Shown: piece after piece, positions 41,275 through 51,571 of the stretch | Numbering within the stretch: position 1 is the first letter of the stretch | Layout of the letters: every line of letters begins with the position of its first letter | Source of the DNA: Limimaricola soesokkakensis | Lineage (GTDB): Bacteria > Pseudomonadota > Alphaproteobacteria > Rhodobacterales > Rhodobacteraceae | DNA length: 64,000 bases | Assembly (NCBI RefSeq): GCF_900172345.1 | Contig: NZ_FWFY01000003.1 | Location: forward strand, 1 to 64,000 | Direction of reading: 5' to 3' | Translations under genes and position numbers: made by a program | The notes under the pieces: generated by a model | The model's database searches: none | Told to the model about the DNA's origin: nothing | What the model saw: the letters and a program-made list of their open reading frames with translations, nothing else

Positions 41275-42054
41275 ATGGAAACCGGTCTCGACGTGGCCTC
41301 GGCCACGATGGATGCGTCGCCTGAGGACGACGCGGCGCGGCTTCGCTATTACGGCCGTCTCGCCGATGCCGAGCTGTACCTGCTGCTGGCCGAGGAGGCG
41401 GGCGACGAGAACGTGACCCCCGTGACCATCGACGAGGCCGGGCAGAGCTATGCGGTGGCCTTCGATCGCGAGGAACGCCTGTCGGATTATGCGGGCGCGG
41501 CGGCCTTCCACGCGGCGGTGCCCGGGCGGGCGCTGGCGCAGATCCTCGGCGCGCAGGGCCTCGGTCTCGCGCTCAACCCGCGCGTGGCGCCCTCGGCGCG
41601 GTTGCTGCCGCCGGAGGCGCTGGTCTGGCTGGCCGAGACGCTGACCCATGCGCCGCAGCAGGCCGCCGACCGGCCGGTGGCGGTGAACCCGCCCAAGGAT
41701 TTCTCGGAAAAGCTCCTGGCCGCGCTCGACGAAAAGCTGGCTTCGGCGCGCGGTCTGGCGCGAGAGGCCTGGCTGGTGCGGGTCGAATATGCCGATGGCC
41801 GCGAGGCACCGCTTCTGGCCTTCATCGATCCCGCCCCGGTGGCCGAGCGCGGTCTTGCCGTTGCCGTGGGCGAGGCGCTGACCTTCTCGGGGCTGGAAGA
41901 AGGCGCGCTCGACGTGACCTTCCTCGAGGGCGGCAGCGAAACCGCGAGGCGCATCGCCCGCGTCGGCCTGCGTCTCAAGCTGCCGCAGCCGCATGTCGCG
42001 CCGGGACCCAAGGCCCCGGGCATGGACCCGGAAAAGCCGCCGCGGCTGCACTAG
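41275..42054 (+). CDS. SseB-domain protein
   Basis: 259 residues with an SseB N-terminal-type domain (about 20-125: AELYLLLAEEAGDENVTPVT, then VAFDREERLSDYAG and LAQILGAQGLGLALNPRVA) and a C-terminal alpha-beta part ending in a Pro-rich tail. The name comes from a Salmonella secretion protein; stand-alone copies in Rhodobacterales have no known role. It begins three bases after the upstream gene, so they are co-transcribed. Confidence 0.75.
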   Translation: METGLDVASATMDASPEDDAARLRYYGRLADAELYLLLAEEAGDENVTPVTIDEAGQSYAVAFDREERLSDYAGAAAFHAAVPGRALAQILGAQGLGLALNPRVAPSARLLPPEALVWLAETLTHAPQQAADRPVAVNPPKDFSEKLLAALDEKLASARGLAREAWLVRVEYADGREAPLLAFIDPAPVAERGLAVAVGEALTFSGLEEGALDVTFLEGGSETARRIARVGLRLKLPQPHVAPGPKAPGMDPEKPPRLH

Positions 42055-42117
42055 GCCCCTTCAGGCCATTTTGTTCCAGAAATACGCAAACACGCCGCCA
42101 GCCCCGCTCGGGAGGTC

Positions 42118-43044
42118 TCAATAGCCGCGCGCCCGGTCCACGAGATGCAAAAGCGGCTCGCCGGCCTCCGAGCGCCGGATATTCTCGACGATCACCCGCG
42201 CCGCCGTGCCGGGGCGGGTGGCCGAGGCGACATGCGGCGTCACCGTGACCTGCGGATGCCGCCAGTAGGGATGGTCCGCGGGCAGTGGCTCGGTGCGGAA
42301 CACATCGAGCGTTGCATGGCCGATCCGCCCCTCGTCCAGCGCCGCCAGCAGGGCCGCGTCGTCGATCAGCGGCCCCCGCCCGGGATTGATGAGCGCCGCG
42401 CCGCGCGCGGGCAGGGCAAGGCGCGTGGCGTTAAGCAGGTTCTCCGTCTCGGGCGTCAGCGGCAGCAGCGTCACCACGATCTGCGCGTCGCGCAGCGCCT
42501 GCGTCAGGCCGTCCTCACCGGACAGGCAACGCAGTCCCTGGATCTCTTTCGGCGTGCGGCTCCAACCCGTCACCGGGAAGCCCAGCCCCGCAAGCGTCTC
42601 GGCGCAGGCCCGTCCCAGCGCGCCTAGGCCCAGCACAGTCACGGGACGATCGGCGGCCAGAGGCGGCGGCGAGGGATGCCAAGCGCGCTCCGGGTTGAGG
42701 ATATGCGCATCCATGCCGAGATGATGGCGCAGCACATGACCGGTCACGTATTCCACCATGCCCCGTTCGAGCCCGGCATCGACCATCCGCGTCAGCGGCT
42801 GGGTCAGCGTCGCGTTGCCGACGATGCGCTCCACCCCGGCCCAGAGGCTGAGCACGGCGCGGGCGCGGATAAATGGCGTGAAGTCGCGCAGCGCGTCATT
42901 GGGCGCATAGACGATGTAATCGACCGTCCCCGGATCGGCCTCACGCGACAGCTCCGCCTCGATGCCGGCCTCGGCCAGTGCCCGGGGCAGCAACTCGCGA
43001 TAATCGGCCCAGTCCGTGTCGGGCGCGGAAAACAGGATCCTCAT
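42118..43044 (-). CDS. ghrA: Glyoxylate/hydroxypyruvate reductase A-type 2-hydroxyacid dehydrogenase
   Basis: 308 residues. NAD(P)-binding motif VTVLGLGALGRACAETLAGL; catalytic Arg in LINPGRGPLID, Glu in DVFRTEPLP and His in VTPHVASATRP, the standard D-2-hydroxyacid dehydrogenase set. It reduces glyoxylate or hydroxypyruvate. The ATG at 43044 lies one base past the rodA stop with GAGGTGA upstream; a longer frame reaches into rodA. It is probably read through from the rod-shape cluster. Confidence 0.85.
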   Translation of the reverse strand: MRILFSAPDTDWADYRELLPRALAEAGIEAELSREADPGTVDYIVYAPNDALRDFTPFIRARAVLSLWAGVERIVGNATLTQPLTRMVDAGLERGMVEYVTGHVLRHHLGMDAHILNPERAWHPSPPPLAADRPVTVLGLGALGRACAETLAGLGFPVTGWSRTPKEIQGLRCLSGEDGLTQALRDAQIVVTLLPLTPETENLLNATRLALPARGAALINPGRGPLIDDAALLAALDEGRIGHATLDVFRTEPLPADHPYWRHPQVTVTPHVASATRPGTAARVIVENIRRSEAGEPLLHLVDRARGY

Positions 43045-43045
43045 G

Positions 43046-44185
43046 TCACCTCGGCTTGTGGACATGCGCGCTCTGCACCAGCCCGAAGGCCAAGAGCAGC
43101 ACCAGCATCGCCGAGCCGCCATAACTCACCAGCGGCAGCGGCACGCCCACCACAGGGGCGAGCCCCATCACCATCGACATGTTCACCGCGAAGAACAGGA
43201 AGAACGTCATGGTGATGCCGATCGTGAGCAGCGAGGCGAAGCGGTCGCGGTTGTTCACCGCCGACACCACGCAGAAGAAGATGATCAGCGCGTAGAGCGC
43301 CAGCAGCGTCGAGGCGCCGACGAAGCCGAACTCCTCGGCCAGCGTGGTGAAGATGAAGTCGGTGTGCTTCTCGGGCAGGAAGTTGAGCCGCGACTGCGTG
43401 CCCTGCATGAAGCCGCGCCCGGTCCAGCCGCCCGAGCCCAGCGCGATCTTGGCCTGGGTGATGTGGTAGCCTGCGCCCAGCGGATCGTTCGAGGGATCGA
43501 GAAACGTGTCGATGCGGCGATACTGGTAATCCTTGAGAAGCTGCCAAGGCGTGCCCCGCGACACGAAGACGGCATAGACCGCGCCGATCCCTGCAGCGAT
43601 CACGGTGGCGAAATAGGCCCAGTGGACGCCTGCCGCGAACATCACCGTCGCGCCGCCGATCAGCAAGAGCAGCGCCGTGCCGAGATCGGGCTGGGCCAGC
43701 GTCAGCAGCGTCGGGATAGAAATGAAGACGACCGGCAGCAGCACCCAGAAGATGTGCGAGGTGCGCCTGAGCGGCAGCCAGTCGTAATAGGCGGCGAGGA
43801 ACATCACCAGACTGACCTTCATCAGCTCCGAGGGCTGTAGCCGGATCGGCCCGAGATCGATCCAGCGCTGGGCGCCCATGCCGACCTCGCCGAACATGTC
43901 CACCGCCACGAGCAACGCCAAAGAGCCGCCATAGGCCAAGAGCGCCATGTTGCGCCAGAACCAGATCGGCACCATGGCGACGACGATCATCGCCACCATG
44001 CCGACGCCGAAACGCTTCATCTGCGGCTCCATCCAGGGCCGGGGCGAGCCGCCGGCGACCGAGTAGAGCATCAGGAAGCCGAAGCTGCAGACGGCGGTGA
44101 TCAGCAGGATCACCGGCCAGTTGAGGTAAAGCAGCTTGCGAAAGCCCGTGGGGACGAACTTGGCGTTGGTCTCGAGGTAGCTCAT
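43046..44185 (-). CDS. rodA: Rod-shape SEDS glycosyltransferase RodA
   Basis: 379-residue polytopic protein of the SEDS family with ten helices, polymerising peptidoglycan glycan strands during elongation. Hallmarks: LGMGAQRWIDLGPIRLQPSE near residue 100 (here GEVGMGAQRWID), FLPEKHTDFIFTTLAEEFGF, and the C-terminal VPLPLVSYGGSAML. It works with the PBP2 encoded one base upstream. Confidence 0.95.
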   Translation of the reverse strand: MSYLETNAKFVPTGFRKLLYLNWPVILLITAVCSFGFLMLYSVAGGSPRPWMEPQMKRFGVGMVAMIVVAMVPIWFWRNMALLAYGGSLALLVAVDMFGEVGMGAQRWIDLGPIRLQPSELMKVSLVMFLAAYYDWLPLRRTSHIFWVLLPVVFISIPTLLTLAQPDLGTALLLLIGGATVMFAAGVHWAYFATVIAAGIGAVYAVFVSRGTPWQLLKDYQYRRIDTFLDPSNDPLGAGYHITQAKIALGSGGWTGRGFMQGTQSRLNFLPEKHTDFIFTTLAEEFGFVGASTLLALYALIIFFCVVSAVNNRDRFASLLTIGITMTFFLFFAVNMSMVMGLAPVVGVPLPLVSYGGSAMLVLLLAFGLVQSAHVHKPR

Positions 44186-44186
44186 C

Positions 44187-46127
44187 TCAGGCCCTGTCGG
44201 AGGCGGTCATGCCACGCGCCACGTGGTTCTCGATGCGCTTTTGCTGCTCGGCGATCGCATCCCGCAGGTTCGAGGGATAGGCCTCGAGCGGCGGCGGCCC
44301 GTCATAGAGCGCCTGCAGTGTCACGTCGCGCGCGATCGGGGCGGCGACCGAGGAGCCGCCGCCGCCATGCTCGACCACGACCGAGACGGCGAAGCGCGGG
44401 TTCTCGTAGGGGGCGAAGTTGACCCAGAGCGCGTGGTCGCGCCGTTCCCAAGGCAGGTCAGCGTTCGAGGTGACGCCGCGGGCCCGCTCCTCGGCGGTGA
44501 TGCGGCGCACCTGACTGGTGCCGGACTTGCCCGCCATCTGCATCCCCTCGGCCACGATCCGCGCCCCGTAGCCGGTACCGCGCGGGGCGTTCGAGACGTC
44601 ATTCATCGCGGAGCGCACCCGGCGCAGGTAGTTCTCGTTGAGACCCATCGGCTCGCCGGCGCCGGAGGGCTGGATCTCGCCGCCGATCGAATGCACCAGC
44701 CGTGGCCGCACATCGCGCCCGGTGGCGAGCCGCGCCGACATCACCGCGAGCTGCAGCGGCGTCGCCAGCACGTAGCCCTGACCGATCGAGGCGTTGACGG
44801 TATCGCCGATGCGCCAGCTCTCGCCGTAGCGGTCGCGCTTCCACTGGGTGTCGGGGGCCACCCCCTCGCTCACCGCCGACATCGGCACGTCGAGCGGTAC
44901 GCCGACGCCGAGCCTGCGCGCCATCTCGGCGATGCGGTCGATGCCGATCTTCTGGCTGATCTCGTAGTAATAGACGTCGCAGCTTTCCTGCAGGCTGCGA
45001 TGCATGTTGACGTTGCCATGGCCGCCGCGCTTCCAGCAGTGGAAGCGGGTGCCGCCGACTTCGGAATAGCCGGGGCAGTATTCGGTGTCCTCGGGGCCCA
45101 CGAGCCCCGATTCCAGCGCTGCCATGGCGACCACCATCTTGAATGTCGAACCGGGCGGGTAGGCGCCCTGCACGGTCTTGGCCGAGAGCGGGCGGTACTT
45201 GTTCTCGTTCAGGGCGCGCCAGTCGGGCCCCGAGATGCCGCGCACGAAGAGGTTCGGGTCGAAGGTCGGGGCCGAGGCCACAGCGCGCAGGTCGCCGGTC
45301 TCGAGATCGATCACCACCACCGAGGCGCTCTCGCCCTCGAGCCGCGCCTCGGTGTAGCTTTGCAGCTTGCTGTCAAGGGTGAGCTGGATGTCCGCGCCGG
45401 ACTTGCCCTCCTCGCGGTCAATCTCGCGCATCACTCGGCCCGCGGCGTTGACCTCGATCCGCTTGGTGCCGGCGGAGCCGCGTAGCTCTTCCTCGAACTT
45501 GGCCTCGACCCCGGTCTTGCCGATCTGGAAGCGCGGGATCTGCATCAGCGGGTCGGGGTTCTCCATCTTCGACAGGTCGTAATCGGAGACCGGGCCCACA
45601 TAGCCCACCACATGCGCGGTATCTGAGCCGCGCGGGTAATGGCGCGACAGGCCGACCTCGGCGGTGATGCCGGGCAGGGCAGGGGCGTTGACGGTGACCT
45701 TGGCCACGTCGTCCCACGGCACCCGCTCGGCCACGGTGACCGGAACGAAGGCGGGGCGACGGGCCATCTCGGCCTTGGCGCTTTCGATCGCCTCGGGCGG
45801 CAGGTCGATCAGCCGCGCCAGCCGGTCGAGCGTATCGTCGACATCGCCCGCATCCTCGCGGGTGAGCACCACGCGGTAGTTCTGTTCGTTGACCGCGAGC
45901 GGCACGCCGTTGCGGTCGAAGATCAGCCCGCGCGCCGGCGGGATCAGCCGCATGTTGATACGGTTCTCCTCGGCGAGAGAGCGGTAGATCTCGCCCTCGT
46001 CGACCTGCATCGACCGCATCCGCCAGCCCAGCACGCCGATCATGGCGAGCTGCGAGGCACCGATGACGAGGCTGCGCCGCCCGATGCGGCGGGCGCTTTC
46101 GGCGGTTTCCTTCGGCGGTCGTTTCAT
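44187..46127 (-). CDS. mrdA: Penicillin-binding protein 2, elongasome transpeptidase
   Basis: 646 residues. One N-terminal membrane anchor (about 20-40), a pedestal domain with LIPPARGLIFDRNGVPLAVN, and a transpeptidase domain with active Ser in AYPPGSTFKMVVAM, SxN-type motif in LQESCDVYYYE and KTG-type AGKSGTSQV. It cross-links peptidoglycan for lateral growth with RodA. Its start overlaps the mreD stop by four bases. Confidence 0.95.
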   Translation of the reverse strand: MKRPPKETAESARRIGRRSLVIGASQLAMIGVLGWRMRSMQVDEGEIYRSLAEENRINMRLIPPARGLIFDRNGVPLAVNEQNYRVVLTREDAGDVDDTLDRLARLIDLPPEAIESAKAEMARRPAFVPVTVAERVPWDDVAKVTVNAPALPGITAEVGLSRHYPRGSDTAHVVGYVGPVSDYDLSKMENPDPLMQIPRFQIGKTGVEAKFEEELRGSAGTKRIEVNAAGRVMREIDREEGKSGADIQLTLDSKLQSYTEARLEGESASVVVIDLETGDLRAVASAPTFDPNLFVRGISGPDWRALNENKYRPLSAKTVQGAYPPGSTFKMVVAMAALESGLVGPEDTEYCPGYSEVGGTRFHCWKRGGHGNVNMHRSLQESCDVYYYEISQKIGIDRIAEMARRLGVGVPLDVPMSAVSEGVAPDTQWKRDRYGESWRIGDTVNASIGQGYVLATPLQLAVMSARLATGRDVRPRLVHSIGGEIQPSGAGEPMGLNENYLRRVRSAMNDVSNAPRGTGYGARIVAEGMQMAGKSGTSQVRRITAEERARGVTSNADLPWERRDHALWVNFAPYENPRFAVSVVVEHGGGGSSVAAPIARDVTLQALYDGPPPLEAYPSNLRDAIAEQQKRIENHVARGMTASDRA

Positions 46128-46657
46128 ACGGAGATCCTCCGACGGCTATCGGTGGGGCGGTGGCCGATACGGAACAGCCAGCGCGCGGCGATGGCGGCGA
46201 GCGGGTAGGCCAGCGCAGTGGTGACGGCTTGGCTCGCCACGAGGCCGAGCGGCGGCGCGGGCACCACGGTGATCAGCAGTGCCAGCTGCGTTGCCGCGAG
46301 GATCCCCGCCACGGCGAGGCTCGTCGCCGCCCATTCGGCGGCGAATCCACCGGCGCGCAGCCGCATGTGCCGCCGCCTGAGCATCTCGGTCGCGATCACC
46401 GTCAACGCCGCCATCAGGCCCGGCGGCCTCTGGAACAGGAAATCGGCCAGCAGCACCACCCCCGCCACCATCCAGACCGGCAGGAAGCCGGGCCGCCGCA
46501 CGACCCATAACAGCACCGCCACCAGCAAGAGGTCCGGCCCGGCCCATCGCGGCGGCAGCGTGTCGAGCGGCAGCAGCCGCAGGAAGATCAGCCCCATGGC
46601 CAGCGCGGCGAAACCCGCGCGGCCGAGCCAGAGCCGGGCCTGCCTGGGGCTAGCCAT
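46124..46657 (-). CDS. mreD: Rod-shape determining protein MreD
   Basis: 177-residue hydrophobic protein with about five helices and no catalytic motif; the sequence is poorly conserved in MreD generally, and position between mreC and mrdA is the main evidence. The ATG at 46657 overlaps the mreC stop by eight bases. It anchors the MreB-MreC elongasome in the membrane. Confidence 0.85.
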   Translation of the reverse strand: MASPRQARLWLGRAGFAALAMGLIFLRLLPLDTLPPRWAGPDLLLVAVLLWVVRRPGFLPVWMVAGVVLLADFLFQRPPGLMAALTVIATEMLRRRHMRLRAGGFAAEWAATSLAVAGILAATQLALLITVVPAPPLGLVASQAVTTALAYPLAAIAARWLFRIGHRPTDSRRRISV

Positions 46658-47603
46658 CGGGCGCCTCCGCGGCCTGGTCCGGCTCTGGCTCGGCCAGCCC
46701 AATGCTTGCAGGCGCCGGGGCCGGCGGGCCGAAGACCTCGCGCGGTTCGGGCACGATCAACCGGCCCGTTTCGTCCACGGTCTCGGCCTGATGGCTGCGC
46801 AACACCCGCAGGAATTCGAGCCGCTCGTAATCGGCGGCGAGACGAATCCGCAGCCGCCCGTCCGAGCCCATCGTCACTTGGCCCACCAGCAGGTCGGCCG
46901 GGAACATGCCGCCATCGCCCGAGGAAACGACCCGGTCGCCGGGACGCACGAGGTCGGGGTTCTCGAGGAAATCGATCGGCGGATAGATCGTGTTGTCGCC
47001 GGCGAGGATCGCGCGCTGCCCCGAGGGCTGGATCGTCACGGGAATGCGCGACGAGGTATCGGTGAGCAGCAGCACCCGGCTCGAGGCGTGCCCGACGCCC
47101 GAGATCCGGCCCACCAGCCCGATCCCGTCCATCGCGGGCCAGCCGTCGAGCACGCCGTCGCGGGCGCCGACATTGACCAGCACCGATTGCCGGAACGGCG
47201 AGCCGCTATCGGCCATCACCACGCCGGTGATGTAGGTGAGCCGCGGGTCGAGCCGCACGTTGTTGAGATCGAGAAGCTTGGCGTTCTCCTGCTCGAGCTG
47301 CAGCGCCGCCTCGCGCCACGCGCGCATCTGCTGAAGCTCTCGGCGGAGCTGCTGGTTCTGCTCGTGCAGATGCGCATAGCTCTGGAAATTGCCGGCCATG
47401 GTCGCGAGGCCGGTGACGGGCGCCAGCGCCCAGTCGAAACTGGGCAGCACCCGGTCGACCACCTCGGCGCGCATCCGCTCCACGCGGGGGCTGTCGATGC
47501 GCCACAGGGCGAACAGCGCCAGAAGCGCGAGCAGCAGGAGCCCGACCAGCAGCCTGCGGATCGGGCGGGCGTAATCCTCGCCGCTATGTCTCGGTCTCGC
47601 CAA
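46650..47603 (-). CDS. mreC: Rod-shape determining protein MreC
   Basis: 317 residues: short cytoplasmic N-terminus, one helix (LLVGLLLLALLALFALW), a coiled coil (about 75-115, HEQNQQLRRELQQMRAWREA), then the MreC beta domain (GVVMADSGSPFRQSVLVNVG, GLVGRISGVGHASSRVLLLT) and a Pro/Glu-rich tail. It links MreB to PBP2 in the periplasm. Confidence 0.94.
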   Translation of the reverse strand: MARPRHSGEDYARPIRRLLVGLLLLALLALFALWRIDSPRVERMRAEVVDRVLPSFDWALAPVTGLATMAGNFQSYAHLHEQNQQLRRELQQMRAWREAALQLEQENAKLLDLNNVRLDPRLTYITGVVMADSGSPFRQSVLVNVGARDGVLDGWPAMDGIGLVGRISGVGHASSRVLLLTDTSSRIPVTIQPSGQRAILAGDNTIYPPIDFLENPDLVRPGDRVVSSGDGGMFPADLLVGQVTMGSDGRLRIRLAADYERLEFLRVLRSHQAETVDETGRLIVPEPREVFGPPAPAPASIGLAEPEPDQAAEAPDG

Positions 47604-47680
47604 GGAGCGCGCACCCCCTCGTCATCTGGCAGGAACCCTCCGCGAGGGAGGGTCGGGACACCCCCGGCGGGGGCGTCGTC

Positions 47681-48850
<1,170 letters not shown>

Positions 48851-48870
48851 TCACGTACCGTTGCATGGAA

Positions 48871-48894
48871 GACGCGGCGCCGGGGCGCCGCGTC
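48871..48894 (-). terminator. Hairpin downstream of leuA
   Basis: A near-perfect 24-base dyad (arms GACGCGGCG and CGCCGCGTC) ten bases past the leuA stop. Very stable but with no T run; likely ends leuA transcription before mreB. Confidence 0.55.
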
Positions 48895-48903
48895 GGCGCG
48901 ATG

Positions 48904-50487
48904 TTACTCCCCGGCGTCGAGATAGCCCACGCCCTTCACATCGGCATTCGGGGCGGTCTTCTCGCGCCGCACCAGCAGCCGGTTCACGGCGTTGATATAG
49001 GCCTTGGCACTGGCGACGACGGTGTCGGTATCGGCGGATTGGCCGGTCGCGATGCGCCCGTCTTCCTCGAGCCGCACCGAGACGGTCGCCTGCGCGTCGG
49101 TCCCTTCGGTGACGGCCGCCACTTGGTAGAGTTGCAGTCGCGCCTCGTGCGGGAACAGCGCCTTGATCGCGTTGAAGGTGGCGTCGACCGGGCCGTCGCC
49201 GGTGGCGTCGACCGATTTCTCCTCGTCGTCGATGGTCAGGGTCATCGCTGCGTGCTGTGGCCCCTCGGTGCCGCAGATCACCTTCAGCGACTTGAGCCGC
49301 AGCCGATCCGAGACCGCCTCGTTCTGGCGCACCAGAGCGATCAGGTCGTCGTCGTAGACCTCCTTCTTGCGGTCGGCCAGTTCCTTGAACCGCACGAAGA
49401 CGTCGTTGAGTTGATTGTCGGCCAGCTCGAAGCCCAGCTCCTTCAGCTTGGAGCGCAGCGCGGCACGGCCGGAATGCTTGCCCAGCACGATGTTGGTGGC
49501 GTTGAGGCCGACATCCTCGGGACGCATGATCTCGAAGGTCTCGGCGTTCTTCAGCATCCCGTCCTGATGGATGCCGCTTTCATGCGCGAAGGCGTTCTTG
49601 CCGACGATCGCCTTGTTGAACTGCACTGGGAAGCCCGAGACGGTGGCAACGCGGCGCGAGATGTTCATGATCTTGCGGGTGTCGATACCGGTGTCCCAAG
49701 GCAGGATGTCGTGGCGCACCTTCAGCGCCATCACCACTTCTTCCAGCGCGGTGTTGCCAGCGCGCTCGCCGAGGCCGTTGATCGTGCATTCGATCTGCCG
49801 GGCGCCACCCTCGACCGCGGCCAGCGCGTTCGCCGTCGCCATGCCCAGATCGTTGTGACAATGGGTCGCAAAGATGATCTCGTCGGCGCCCGGCACCTCG
49901 GCGATCAGGCGCCGGATCAGCTGGGCGCTCTCCATCGGGGCGGTGTAGCCCACAGTGTCGGGGATGTTGATCGTCGTGGCGCCGGCCTTGATCGCGATCT
50001 CGACCACGCGGGCGAGGTAGTCCCATTCGGTCCGGGTGGCGTCCATCGGCGACCACTGCACGTTATCGCACAGGTTGCGCGCGTGGGTCACCGTGTCGTG
50101 GATCCGCTGCGCCATCTCGTCCTTGGTCAGGTTCGGGATTGCGCGGTGCAGCGGCGAGGTGCCGATGAAAGTGTGGATGCGCGGCGATTTCGCGTGGCGA
50201 ACCGCCTCCCAGCAGCGGTCGATGTCCTTGTAGTTGGCGCGGGCGAGGCCACAGATCGTGGCGTTCTTCGACTGCTTCGCGATTTCGCTCACCGCCTTGA
50301 AATCGCCCTCCGAGGCGATCGGGAAGCCGGCTTCGATGATGTCGACGCCCATCTCGTCGAGCAGCTCGGCGATCTCCAGCTTCTCGGCATGGGTCATGGT
50401 GGCGCCGGGCGATTGCTCGCCGTCGCGCAGCGTCGTGTCGAAGATCAGGACGCGGTTTTCGGGGCGGGTGTCGGGGGTGGTGGTCAT
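48904..50487 (-). CDS. leuA: 2-isopropylmalate synthase
   Basis: 527 residues. Condenses acetyl-CoA with 2-oxoisovalerate, the first committed step of leucine synthesis. TIM barrel: FDTTLRDGEQSPGATMTHAE near the start, IFATHCHNDLGMATANALAA with the metal His pair, and CTINGLGERAGNTALEEVVM. The C-terminal LeuA dimer/regulatory domain (about 390-515) carries feedback inhibition by leucine. The gene is preceded by a leucine-rich leader peptide and hairpin, so attenuation probably adds to feedback control. GAGAGGAATTGAGAG before the ATG provides the ribosome site. Confidence 0.95.
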   Translation of the reverse strand: MTTTPDTRPENRVLIFDTTLRDGEQSPGATMTHAEKLEIAELLDEMGVDIIEAGFPIASEGDFKAVSEIAKQSKNATICGLARANYKDIDRCWEAVRHAKSPRIHTFIGTSPLHRAIPNLTKDEMAQRIHDTVTHARNLCDNVQWSPMDATRTEWDYLARVVEIAIKAGATTINIPDTVGYTAPMESAQLIRRLIAEVPGADEIIFATHCHNDLGMATANALAAVEGGARQIECTINGLGERAGNTALEEVVMALKVRHDILPWDTGIDTRKIMNISRRVATVSGFPVQFNKAIVGKNAFAHESGIHQDGMLKNAETFEIMRPEDVGLNATNIVLGKHSGRAALRSKLKELGFELADNQLNDVFVRFKELADRKKEVYDDDLIALVRQNEAVSDRLRLKSLKVICGTEGPQHAAMTLTIDDEEKSVDATGDGPVDATFNAIKALFPHEARLQLYQVAAVTEGTDAQATVSVRLEEDGRIATGQSADTDTVVASAKAYINAVNRLLVRREKTAPNADVKGVGYLDAGE

Positions 50488-50534
50488 CTCTCAATTCCTC
50501 TCGGGTCCGGGTGCGTTATCCGGCGCGATTGTCC

Positions 50535-50570
50535 CCTCTGAGCGGTCGCGCCGACGGGCACGCTCAGAGG
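50535..50570 (-). promoter_or_regulatory. leuA leader hairpin (attenuator element)
   Basis: CCTCTGAGCG and CGCTCAGAGG form a perfect 10-bp stem with a 16-base loop, 48 bases before the leuA start. The leader-peptide stop codon lies in the upstream arm, so a ribosome reaching the stop would melt it while one stalled at the leucine codons would not. No T run follows, so this may be the alternative rather than the terminating fold. Confidence 0.65.
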
Positions 50571-50641
50571 CGAGTAAGGAGAAGGAGGGTCCGAAGCGCG
50601 GGCAGGGCCGCGGGGGACGAGAGGGTGAGGTTCCGGCTCAT
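50564..50641 (-). CDS. leuL: Leucine leader peptide of leuA
   Basis: 25 codons: MSRNLTLSSPAALPALR then TLLLLTRL and stop. Nine of 25 residues are Leu, with four Leu codons in a row (CTC CTT CTC CTT) just before the hairpin that contains the stop codon. This is the layout of amino-acid attenuator leaders. No ribosome site precedes the ATG; instead TATAGT ends eight bases before it, so the transcript probably begins at or next to the ATG (leaderless), as known for trpL in rhizobia. Confidence 0.75.
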   Translation of the reverse strand: MSRNLTLSSPAALPALRTLLLLTRL

Positions 50642-50648
50642 GGGCGGG

Positions 50649-50676
50649 ACTATATCGCCCGTTCGCGGGATGAAAA
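50649..50676 (-). promoter_or_regulatory. Probable leuA promoter
   Basis: On the minus strand TTTTCA (50671-50676) and TATAGT (50649-50654) are separated by 16 bases, fair matches to sigma-70 hexamers. The predicted start falls at about 50641-50643, on the leader peptide ATG. Confidence 0.55.
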
Positions 50677-50679
50677 CCC

Positions 50680-51480
50680 CTAAGCCGACAGAAGTCCCAA
50701 CTCGGTATCCGAGGCGACGCGGTCGTACTTGTCACGGGGTGGCATCGGCCGGTCGCGCCAGTCGGGCTCGAACACGAAGCTCGAGCGCCGCCGCCCCTCG
50801 GGCAGCGCGCCATTGCCCGATCCCACGGCGTAATCGTAGTAGAGCTTGACGATCTGGTCGTAGCGCACCTGCTGCGCCGCCTCGAAGCCGAGGCAGGCGT
50901 CGCGCCAGCGCCGCACGCGCTCGAATTCGGGGGTCTCGGGCAGATCGAATCCCTCGTAATGTTCGAGAAACCAGAACCGCATCATCAGCGGCGTGTAGAC
51001 GATCTCGGCCAGCCCGTAGCGGTCGAACAGCCATGTACCCTCGGGGTTGTGTCGCTCCAGCATCTCGCCCAGCCATCGGTAATGCCCGAGCAGCGCCGCG
51101 CGCTTGTCGTCTCGCTTCGCGGGGTCGGTGTTCATCACATAGAGATAACCGGACATGCCGAACGGCCCCTCGCGGGTGATGAACAGCCGCTCGATGCCGC
51201 GCTCGAACGGGTCGGCGCGGGCGATGCGCGGCTCGGCCCAGCGCTCCTCGACATAGCGCAGGATCACCAGGCTCTCCTTGAGGATGCCGCCATCCTCGGT
51301 CTCCAGCACCGGCAAAGCCGTGGTGCCCCCGGTCTTCTCCAGCAGCCAGTCGGGGCGCGGTTCGGTGATGTCTATGACATAGAAATCCACCGCATCCCTC
51401 AGCCCCTTGAGCGCCAGCAGGATCTCGACCCGCTGCGAGAACGGGCAGACCGGGATGTGGTAGATGGTCGGTCGGGTCAT
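50680..51480 (-). CDS. Glutathione S-transferase family protein
   Basis: 266 residues. The thioredoxin-fold N-terminal domain shows IYHIPVCPFSQRVEILLALK with the CPFS site, the cis-Pro in TTALPVLET and acidic ESLVILRYVEERW; an all-helical C-terminal domain (about 90-225) follows, then a basic tail. This resembles omega/beta-like GSTs or the GST-like thiol reductases. The start at 51480 is set by the fold; the frame upstream is a shadow of the divergent SDR gene. Its stop lies four bases from the leuA promoter. Confidence 0.8.
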   Translation of the reverse strand: MTRPTIYHIPVCPFSQRVEILLALKGLRDAVDFYVIDITEPRPDWLLEKTGGTTALPVLETEDGGILKESLVILRYVEERWAEPRIARADPFERGIERLFITREGPFGMSGYLYVMNTDPAKRDDKRAALLGHYRWLGEMLERHNPEGTWLFDRYGLAEIVYTPLMMRFWFLEHYEGFDLPETPEFERVRRWRDACLGFEAAQQVRYDQIVKLYYDYAVGSGNGALPEGRRRSSFVFEPDWRDRPMPPRDKYDRVASDTELGLLSA

Positions 51481-51571
51481 GGACGATCCTCCTCTCCGAC
51501 GGAGATCATGCCACGCCGGGGCCGCGCCGTCACGGATTGACCGGCGAACGCATCCTTCTAGCTCGCGGCGC

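Noticed and set aside
48871-48894. leuA 3' hairpin as a riboswitch or regulatory RNA
   Set aside because: A simple GC-rich dyad right after a stop codon is best explained as a terminator.
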